In this document: positions 58,282 through 64,000 of the stretch, in pieces
Layout: each line of letters begins with the position of its first letter
Position numbering within the stretch: the first letter of the stretch is position 1
NCBI RefSeq assembly: GCF_014192915.1
Contig: NZ_JACHYN010000016.1
Location: 62,001-126,000, forward strand
Direction: 5' to 3'
Origin: Azospirillum sp. OGB3
GTDB taxonomy: Bacteria > Pseudomonadota > Alphaproteobacteria > Azospirillales > Azospirillaceae
DNA: 64,000 nt
Made by a program: the position numbers and the translations under genes
The notes under the pieces: model-generated
Database searches by the model: none
Told to the model about the DNA's origin: nothing
Seen by the model: the letters and a program-made list of their open reading frames with translations, nothing else

Positions 58282-59687
58282 CACGCGCCATCTGGTTCAT
58301 CATCAAGGTCGCCATCGTCGTCGCGATCGCGGTCTGGCTGGCCAACCACCCCGGCACCCTCGCCATCAACTGGCAGGGCTACGTCGTCGAGACCGGCATC
58401 GGCATCGCCATCCTGATCGGCGTGGCGGCTCTGGCGGCGGGCATCGTCCTCTACCGGCTGGCCCGCGCCATCCTCGGCGCCCCGCGCAACTACGGCCGCT
58501 ACCGCCGGTCGCGCCGGCGCGAGCGCGGCTATCAGGCGCTGACCCGCGGCATGGTCGCCGTCGCCGCCGGCGACGCCACGACCGCCCGCAAGATGGCGCG
58601 CAAGGCCGACGGGCTGCTCAACGAGCCGCCGCTGACCATGCTGCTGTCGGCCCAGGCCGCCCAGCTCCAGGGCGACGACCGCGCGGCGAAGGAATACTTC
58701 ACCGCCATGCTCGACCGGCCGGAGACCGCCTTCCTCGGCCTGCGCGGGCTGCTGACGCAGTCGCTGAAGGCCGGCGACCGGGTGGAGGCTCTGCAGCTCG
58801 CCCGCCGCGCCCAGTCGCTCCAGCCCAACACGCCCTGGCTGCTCGGCACGCTGTACGACCTGGAAGCCCGCTCGGGCGAATGGGCGGCGGCGGAAGGCAC
58901 GCTCCAGCAGGCCGTCCAGGCCGGCGCCATCAACCCCGACGACGGCCGCCGCCACCGCGCCACCCTGCTTCTGGAGCGCAGCTTCGAGGCGGAGCGCCGC
59001 GGCCGGTCCGACTCGGCCCTGTCGCACGCCCAGGCGGCGCACGACCTGCTGTCCGGCTTCGTCCCGGCGGCGGCCCGCGCGGCCCGGCTGCAGATGGCCA
59101 TCGGCAAGCACAAGAACGCCGCCAAGACCCTCGAGCGCTGCTGGCGCGTCAACCCGCACCCGGACCTGACCTCGGCCTACCGCGAGGTGGTGTCGAGCAA
59201 CGACCCGATGACCCGGGTCAAGATGTTCGAGAAGCTGCGCAACCATGCGCCCAACGACGTCGAGTCGCTGCTCGCCGTAGCCCGCGCCGCCCTCGACGCC
59301 CAGCTCTGGGGCGAGGCCCGCGCCCATCTGACCAAGGCGCTGGAGATGCGGCCGTCGCGCCGCGTCTTCCAGCTCCTGGCCGAGCTGGAGCGGGCGGAGC
59401 GGCAGGACGAGGAGGCGGCGCGCGCCTGGCTGGCCCAGGCGGCCAACGCCCCGGCGGACGCGGCCTGGACCTGCAGCGCCTGCAACGCGGTCAGCCCGAG
59501 CTGGGGCGGCCTGTGCGGCCATTGCGGCGCCTTCGACAGCCTGGAATGGAAGACCCCGACCGTCAGCATGTCGCTGATGAGCCCGGAGTCGGCGCCGACG
59601 GCCATCGCCCACCACGCGACGGAGCCGGTCACCGGCCAGCCGGGCGTCGCCCCCGGAGGCCAGATCGCCCCCCAGGGAGCGACCTGA
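58278..59687 (+). CDS. hemY: HemY-like TPR membrane protein
   Basis: A 469-residue protein with two N-terminal membrane helices (about 5-22 and 40-62), a basic loop RRSRRRERGYQALTRGM and then TPR-like helical repeats to residue ~390. The C-terminus has a small zinc-ribbon-like CSAC...CGHC (about 398-416) and a disordered tail. HemY of this type is found next to hem genes but is not a known heme enzyme. Its ATG overlaps the TGA of the Mic60-like gene (ATGA), so they are translationally coupled. A terminator follows. Confidence 0.93.
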   Translation: MTRAIWFIIKVAIVVAIAVWLANHPGTLAINWQGYVVETGIGIAILIGVAALAAGIVLYRLARAILGAPRNYGRYRRSRRRERGYQALTRGMVAVAAGDATTARKMARKADGLLNEPPLTMLLSAQAAQLQGDDRAAKEYFTAMLDRPETAFLGLRGLLTQSLKAGDRVEALQLARRAQSLQPNTPWLLGTLYDLEARSGEWAAAEGTLQQAVQAGAINPDDGRRHRATLLLERSFEAERRGRSDSALSHAQAAHDLLSGFVPAAARAARLQMAIGKHKNAAKTLERCWRVNPHPDLTSAYREVVSSNDPMTRVKMFEKLRNHAPNDVESLLAVARAALDAQLWGEARAHLTKALEMRPSRRVFQLLAELERAERQDEEAARAWLAQAANAPADAAWTCSACNAVSPSWGGLCGHCGAFDSLEWKTPTVSMSLMSPESAPTAIAHHATEPVTGQPGVAPGGQIAPQGAT

Positions 59688-59706
59688 TCCCACGCCGGTC
59701 GCAGCA

Positions 59707-59751
59707 TGAAAAAAGCCCCTTCCCGGTCCGCCGGGGAGGGGCTTTCTTTTT
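59707..59751 (+). terminator. terminator of the hemC-hemY operon
   Basis: AGCCCCTTCCCGG pairs with CCGGGGAGGGGCT (one G-U) around TCCG, followed by TTCTTTTTG, about 20 bases after the hemY stop. Confidence 0.88.
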
Positions 59752-60095
59752 GGGGGATTGGTGGAAACGCGGGGATGGTGAGCCTAAGGCCCCATTTAAG
59801 GACGGTGCTTGCCTGTTTTCCGTGTGGAGGCTCTGCCGGATCGGCCACAGCTGTCGCCTGGACGATCACTGCTCCCTCGCAGAACAATTGCATGCCCCAG
59901 GTAATGCAGGCGGCGGTCCGGCTGCCTCCGCTCCAGGAGAACAGCGACCAGCCGGCGGACTGGGATCCTCGGCCAACGGCATTTGAGCACGATCAATTCC
60001 GCAGGAATGCCGTTTGCGGAGCGCGTCGGACCATGGCGATTATTTGCAGGCGCTGGACCGCCGGAGGGATCAGCCACCGACCGAGGAGACACGAG
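59752..60095. other. gene-free region between hemY and the RidA-like gene
   Basis: No supported gene. Base composition is less GC-rich and codon bias is absent in every frame, as in decayed DNA. I could not identify an insertion-sequence end or a promoter, although a transposase remnant lies on the far side of the RidA-LysR pair. Confidence 0.45.
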
Positions 60096-60566
60096 ATGCA
60101 GACCGCCACCGCCATCAAGGCCGCCGCCATCAAGAAGGAAGCCGCCTATCTGGGCGTGCCGTGGGAGGACGCCTACGGCTATGCCCAGGCGATCAAGGTC
60201 GGCAACACCATCCGCGTCTCAGGCCAACTGAGCCATGACAGCGAAGGGAAGCTGATCGCGCCCGCCGCCCTGAACGACGAGGGCAGGCCCGCCGATTTCT
60301 CGACCATGGAGCAGCAGATGCGCACCACTTACGCCAATGCAGCCAAGCTGCTGGCGCAGTTCGGTGCGAGCCTGGACAACGTGGTGGAGGAAACGCTTTT
60401 CGTTTTGGACGTCGATGCCGCTTTCGCCGTTGCGGCCAAGGTCCGCGGGGAAGCCTACAACACGGCGCGTCCCCAATGCGCCAGCAACCTGATCGGCGTG
60501 ACGCGCCTGGCGTTCCCCGAACAGATCATCGAAATCACGTTCACTGCGGTACTGCCGGAAACCTGA
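60096..60566 (+). CDS. RidA/YjgF-family protein
   Basis: A 156-residue protein, longer than the usual ~128 because of an N-terminal extension (MQTATAIKAAAIKKEAAYLG). The Rid fold is seen in AIKVGNTIRVSGQLSHDSEGK, FSTMEQQMRTTYANAAKLL, DNVVEETLFVLDVD and the C-terminal FPEQIIEITFTAVL. The arginine that makes RidA an enamine/imine deaminase (in PARSCVEV of E. coli) has no counterpart in RPQCASNLIGV, so a different activity is likely. Start 60096 has GAGGAG upstream. It converges with and overlaps the LysR gene by 26 bp. Confidence 0.88.
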   Translation: MQTATAIKAAAIKKEAAYLGVPWEDAYGYAQAIKVGNTIRVSGQLSHDSEGKLIAPAALNDEGRPADFSTMEQQMRTTYANAAKLLAQFGASLDNVVEETLFVLDVDAAFAVAAKVRGEAYNTARPQCASNLIGVTRLAFPEQIIEITFTAVLPET

Positions 60567-61521
60567 GCGGACGCCAAGGACCGTTGAGCGCGCCGCTCGG
60601 ACCGGATGGTCTTTCCAGACGGCCTTCGACAAGCTCGCGGTGCTGGCCGATGGCCTCGATGCAATGGCTCATGAACGCGTAAACACGGCCCGACCTGCGG
60701 ATATCGGGATGGGTCAGAAGCCACAGGTCGTCCGTGAGCGCCGGCTCGACCGGTCCCACACGCTCGATGTCGGGCGACAGGTCGCCAAGCATGCAGGGCA
60801 GATACCCCACGCCCAGGCCCGCGGCGATGGCCGCCGCAGCGCCGGCGACCGAGTCCGTACGGTAGCCGATGTTGTCCCGTGGCACACGCCCGTCAACGAA
60901 CTCGGCCGCCGTCAAGCCCGACAGCATGCCGCCGTACGACACCCATTGACGGTCGGCCATCGGGCGCGCATCGGACAAGGGCGGGGCGGACGCGGAACAG
61001 GCGGCGTAGGGAGCCCAGGCAATCGTGGCGACCTTCCGACCGAACAGGTTCTCCGGGGGCGTCTTGGTAGCCCTGATCGCGATGTCCGACTCCCCACGGG
61101 CAAGGTTCAACGCTCCGTTTCCAACGGTCACCTCCATGTTAACCGCGGGATTCAGCGCCTTGAACGATGCGATCATGGGCGTGAGGAAGTAGAGCAGGAT
61201 CGAATCGCTGGTCGTGATGTGCAGATCGCCCGCATGCCCCTGGGTGTGACCGGAAACCCGCCTCGCCACGCTGACCACGTCCAACTCGATGCGCTCGGCG
61301 AGTGCGACGATCTCTTCCCCCTGCACGGTGGTTACATACCCCGTCCGGCGCCGGTCGAAGAGCGCGGTGCCGAGAACCTGTTCAACCTTTGCCAAGCGCC
61401 GCGCGATGGTGGAACCGTTGAGGCCCAGCATCTGGGCAGCCGGTGCCAATGCCCCGTTCTGGGCGATCGCGCGGACGATGCGGAGGTCATCCCAGGACAG
61501 CCTGCTGATCAGAGCGCTCAT
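60541..61521 (-). CDS. LysR-family transcriptional regulator
   Basis: A 326-residue regulator. The N-terminal winged HTH contains ALAPAAQMLGLNGSTIARRLAKVEQVLGTALFDRR (about residues 25-60). The effector-binding domain runs from about 95 to 300 (GDLHITTSDSILLYF, then ESDIAIRATK). Start 61521 has AAGGAATT upstream. Convergent with the RidA-like gene and overlapping it, so antisense interference is possible. Its own upstream region carries the transposase remnant. Target genes are unknown. Confidence 0.92.
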   Translation of the reverse strand: MSALISRLSWDDLRIVRAIAQNGALAPAAQMLGLNGSTIARRLAKVEQVLGTALFDRRRTGYVTTVQGEEIVALAERIELDVVSVARRVSGHTQGHAGDLHITTSDSILLYFLTPMIASFKALNPAVNMEVTVGNGALNLARGESDIAIRATKTPPENLFGRKVATIAWAPYAACSASAPPLSDARPMADRQWVSYGGMLSGLTAAEFVDGRVPRDNIGYRTDSVAGAAAAIAAGLGVGYLPCMLGDLSPDIERVGPVEPALTDDLWLLTHPDIRRSGRVYAFMSHCIEAIGQHRELVEGRLERPSGPSGALNGPWRPLRFPAVPQ

Positions 61522-61592
61522 GCAATTCCTTGGCTCTGCTGAGTGTTTGAAAGCAAAGCTCTCCCTTCCATGCCACAAGGCCCGCATCCGGG

Positions 61593-61760
61593 CTAAGCGG
61601 AAAAGTGGGTGGCGTCGAGGACCGTCCGCAGATCGACGCTGCGCCGCCGGTCCCCTTTGGCCGGGCGGGGCAGCCAGAGCTCAATCAGGACCCACTCGGT
61701 GTCTGTCAGCTCCGTTGGGGACCGCTGCGCCTGTTTTGCTCGGTGAGCCTTCATCCACAT
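61593..61760 (-). pseudogene. IS5-family transposase N-terminal remnant
   Basis: A 55-residue minus-strand frame includes SPTELTDTEWVLIELWLPRP and RRSVDLRTVLDATHF, the start of IS5-type (DUF4096) transposases, ended early by TAG. The catalytic DDE part is missing and I found no inverted repeats. It lies 72 bp upstream of the LysR start, on the same strand. It is a relic, not a mobile element. Confidence 0.8.
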
Positions 61761-61817
61761 CGCCTGCCTTCCGCTTCCACACGGAAATCGGGCAATCCGT
61801 CTTTCTCAAACGGGTTC

Positions 61818-63092
61818 TCAGGCGTTGCCCAGGCGGGCGCCGTCCAGGATGGCCTCGTCGAAGATCGCGCCGCTGCGGTCGCAGCCGGTCAGGTCGGCCA
61901 GCGTCAGGTCGCAGCCCTTCATGTTCGTCGCGCTGAGCGAGGCGCCGGCCATGCGGGCGCGCACCAGCGAGGCCCGCATCATCTTCGCCCCGGCGCTGAT
62001 CAGCAGCATTCCCAGATTGGCCCCGTCCAGGCAGCCGTCGATGAGGATCGCGCGGTCGAGCTTCGCGCCGCGCAGGTCGGCGCCGCGCAGGTCGGCGGAG
62101 CGCAGGTCGGCCCCGTCGAACTGGGCCGCCTGAAGCTGCGCGCCGTTCAGCCGGGCGTGGCGCAGCCGCACCCCCGATCCCTTGGCGAGCGTCAGCACCT
62201 TGCCCGACAGGTCGGCCCCATCCAGGTTAAGGCCGGTCAGGTCGAGCTGGCGCCCCTGCTGGCCGCTGGTGCCCAGCCACAGCAGATGCTGGCGCAGCAG
62301 AACCTCGATCTCCGCCGCCGCGATCGCCGGGTAGACGGGCTCCGCCGCCGGATCCTCGTCCGGTTCCAAGATGGGCGTGGGCGCCTGGGCCGCCACCGCC
62401 GCCTCCTCGTCGGTGCGGATGGAGGTGATGAGGTCCAGTTCCGACACCTTGGCGCCGTCCAGCTTGGCCCCGCGCAGGTCGGCGCCGTTCAGGTCGGCCC
62501 CCTGGAGGTCGGCGCCGGAGAAGTTGCAGTCGCGCAGGTCGGTGCGCTGGAGCCGCGCGCCCGACAGGCGGGAGTTGGTGAAGTCCGCCGCCCGCGCGAA
62601 GCTGCCCGACAGCTTGGCCCGCGCCATGTCGGCGTTGGTCAGCTTGGCCGAGGCCATGTCGGCCGGTCCCGGCTCGAAGCCGACCACCTTCAGCTCGCCT
62701 GACGCGCTGCGGTTGGCGACGCTGCCGTCGCGCAGGTCGACCTCCACCATCACCGCGCCGTCCAGGATGGCGCCGCGCACGTTGGCGCCGCGCATGTCGG
62801 TGCGGTAGAGCCGCGCCTCCGACAGGTCGGCACCGCGCAGGTCCGCGCCGTAGAGGTCCACGTGGTCGAGGATGGTGCCGCGCATCCGGGCGTCGCGCAG
62901 GATGGCGCCGGACAGATGCGCGCCGGTCAGGTTGCGGCCCGACAGGTCGAGCCCGGTCAGGTCGAAAAAGGGCAGGTTGGCGCGGGCGCCGTTGGGCCGC
63001 CCCTCGGTGAAGCGGACATGGCGCTCGCACACCCGGTCCAGCTGCTCCTGGCTCAAGCGTATCCGGGACTTGTGGGAGCCGTCGTTCGCCAT
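61818..63092 (-). CDS. pentapeptide-repeat protein (two repeat domains)
   Basis: A 424-residue cytoplasmic protein made of two right-handed quadrilateral helices of A(D/N)LXX repeats, for example LYGADLRGADLSEARLY and GADLQGADLNGADLRGAKLD (about 40-230), then FDGADLRSADLRGADLRGA (about 285-420), separated by an acidic linker with EPDEDPAAEP. Such proteins can mimic DNA or act as scaffolds; some protect gyrase from quinolones. No partner is evident, but it begins 7 bp after the cheZ stop, so the two are probably co-transcribed. Confidence 0.93.
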   Translation of the reverse strand: MANDGSHKSRIRLSQEQLDRVCERHVRFTEGRPNGARANLPFFDLTGLDLSGRNLTGAHLSGAILRDARMRGTILDHVDLYGADLRGADLSEARLYRTDMRGANVRGAILDGAVMVEVDLRDGSVANRSASGELKVVGFEPGPADMASAKLTNADMARAKLSGSFARAADFTNSRLSGARLQRTDLRDCNFSGADLQGADLNGADLRGAKLDGAKVSELDLITSIRTDEEAAVAAQAPTPILEPDEDPAAEPVYPAIAAAEIEVLLRQHLLWLGTSGQQGRQLDLTGLNLDGADLSGKVLTLAKGSGVRLRHARLNGAQLQAAQFDGADLRSADLRGADLRGAKLDRAILIDGCLDGANLGMLLISAGAKMMRASLVRARMAGASLSATNMKGCDLTLADLTGCDRSGAIFDEAILDGARLGNA

Positions 63093-63099
63093 CGGCGCC

Positions 63100-64000
63100 T
63101 CAGGCGAACAGCGCGTCGATGTCGGCCTGCGAAATCTCGCTGCCGCCGCCCGATGGTTCGGGCGCCGGGGCGGCGGGTCGCGGGGCCGGCTTCGCAGCGG
63201 CAGGCGGAGGGGGCGGCGGCGGTGGGGACGATGCCGGCGCTTCGGCCGGCTCGACCCGTTCCAGCACCTGGGGGATCTGCGTGACCAGCGTGTCGAACAG
63301 GGCGTCGATGTCGTCCTGGCTGACCTCCGGCCCGCCGAGCTGCGGGCCGTTCAGCAGATGGGCATCGGGCCGGGTGTCGCCCAGCTTGCGATGGGACGCC
63401 CCCTCGCCGATGGCGGCGGTTTCCGAAGCGGAGGCGATGCGGTCGACACCCCAGATCTCGATCATCGTGTTCACGCGCTGCTCGATGTAGCGCAGCGTGT
63501 TGACCACCTTGGTGGTGCGCTGACCGGTGATGTCCTGGAAGGCGCAGGCGGTCATGATCTCGATGCTCCAGGCGTCGATGGCGTCGACCATCTCCGCGAT
63601 GTCGGGATCGTCGCGCGGGATGCCCTGGGTGATCTCCTGGATCTTCTCGGTGGCGTTCAGGATGTCGGTGGTCGCCCGCTCGGTCGCCGCGACGATCTCG
63701 TCCAGCTCGCCGGTCGCCGCCTCGATGCGGTTCGACCCGGTGTCGGCGGGGCGCAGTGCGGCGATGTCGCTGCGCGTCTCGCGCACCACCTGGGTGATCG
63801 ACATCAGCTCCTGCTGAAGCTGCAGACCATCCCCCAGGCCGCCGCCGATGCCGCTTCCGGGCATCGGACGGGGCAAGGCGCCGGGGTCCACCCCGCGCAG
63901 CCGGTTGACCTGCTGCTCCAGCGCGGCGGTCAGCCGGTGGAACTCGTCCACCGCGACCACCCGGGATCGTCGGTCGCGCATGCGCAGGAACGCGCGGCCG
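63100..64000 (-). CDS. cheZ: protein phosphatase CheZ (5' end outside window)
   Basis: The visible 299 residues run open to the window edge; ATG 63981 is within the conserved region (GRAFLRMRDRRSRVVAVDEFHRL), so the true start is beyond. The phosphatase core has ACAFQDITGQRTTKVVNTLRYIE, with the Asp/Gln of CheZ that attack CheY-P. A Pro/Ala linker leads to the C-terminal EISQADIDALFA, a CheY-docking peptide like that of E. coli CheZ; a second copy, EVSQDDIDALFDTL, precedes the linker. It acts on the chemotaxis response regulator in the cytoplasm. The pentapeptide gene follows closely. Confidence 0.92.
   Translation of the reverse strand, partial: GRAFLRMRDRRSRVVAVDEFHRLTAALEQQVNRLRGVDPGALPRPMPGSGIGGGLGDGLQLQQELMSITQVVRETRSDIAALRPADTGSNRIEAATGELDEIVAATERATTDILNATEKIQEITQGIPRDDPDIAEMVDAIDAWSIEIMTACAFQDITGQRTTKVVNTLRYIEQRVNTMIEIWGVDRIASASETAAIGEGASHRKLGDTRPDAHLLNGPQLGGPEVSQDDIDALFDTLVTQIPQVLERVEPAEAPASSPPPPPPPPAAAKPAPRPAAPAPEPSGGGSEISQADIDALFA

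Noticed and set aside
58278..59687. hemY as protoporphyrinogen oxidase
   Set aside because: The protein has two membrane helices and TPRs, not an FAD-binding fold; the shared gene name is historical.
61818..63092. Pentapeptide repeats as a Qnr-type quinolone resistance gene
   Set aside because: The two-domain form with a long linker differs from Qnr, and pentapeptide repeats alone do not indicate gyrase binding.

Overview
The window is high-GC, gene-dense DNA from an alphaproteobacterium. Protein styles and gene neighbourhoods fit Rhodospirillales, most likely Azospirillum or a close relative: a 180-kDa-type NAD-glutamate dehydrogenase, a CheZ of the alphaproteobacterial type, hemC-hemD-Mic60-hemY facing tsaD-gpsA-YciI-EVE, and DUF1674-htpX-rsmB-purH. 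Species assignment is inference from memory of gene order, not a database result. Most of the content looks like core chromosome; both ends cut through genes (an RhlE-type helicase on the left, cheZ on the right).

Layout. 1-9.4 kb: helicase, a small orphan RTX-repeat protein beside an AT-rich patch, a VOC protein, a glutathione S-transferase, and the glycerol-3-phosphate importer ugpBAEC with a REP-like inverted repeat between ugpB and ugpA. 9.4-20.7 kb: a soluble histidine kinase, a SprT/YgjP-like metallopeptidase, a Bcr/CflA exporter, MgtC, an ornithine-type decarboxylase behind a long leader that contains a small upstream ORF, a DUF1127 protein, HAD and cupin proteins, a DUF971/Trm112/LON-domain/thioredoxin-TPR group, a prolyl-tRNA editing deacylase and tRNA-Gly(GCC). 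20.7-27.7 kb: the most accessory-looking part, with an RraA-like aldolase, an AEC carrier, two paralogous Bug-type binding proteins and a chemoreceptor between them. 27.7-38.3 kb: an HD-GYP regulator with a degenerate receiver, the giant NAD-GDH, a TPR-PRMT-like methyltransferase fusion and a UMF1-type carrier. 38.3-50.6 kb: purH, heparinase II/III-like, rsmB, DHH phosphoesterase, htpX, an SDHAF4-like protein, a secreted nuclease, acs and small proteins. 50.6-64 kb: YciI, gpsA, GNAT, tsaD, then divergent methyltransferase, hemC, hemD, Mic60-like, hemY, a RidA-LysR convergent pair beside a transposase remnant, a pentapeptide-repeat protein and cheZ.

How the genes work together. ugpBAEC imports glycerol phosphates; hemC-hemD make uroporphyrinogen III, with Mic60-like and HemY membrane proteins in the same operon; purH finishes IMP; acs feeds acetate to acetyl-CoA; gdh drains glutamate to 2-oxoglutarate. 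The Bug/MCP/RraA/AEC group looks like sensing, uptake and aldol cleavage of an organic acid. Several putative promoters share a TTGC-type -35 and a 16-18 bp spacer; at least two lie so close to the start codon that leaderless mRNAs are expected.

No CRISPR array, prophage, rRNA or complete insertion sequence was seen. The best candidates for new biology are the decarboxylase leader with its Arg-rich uORF, the TPR-PRMT protein, the HTH-Mic60 fusion, the doubled CheY-docking motif in CheZ, and the Bug-chemoreceptor-Bug arrangement.
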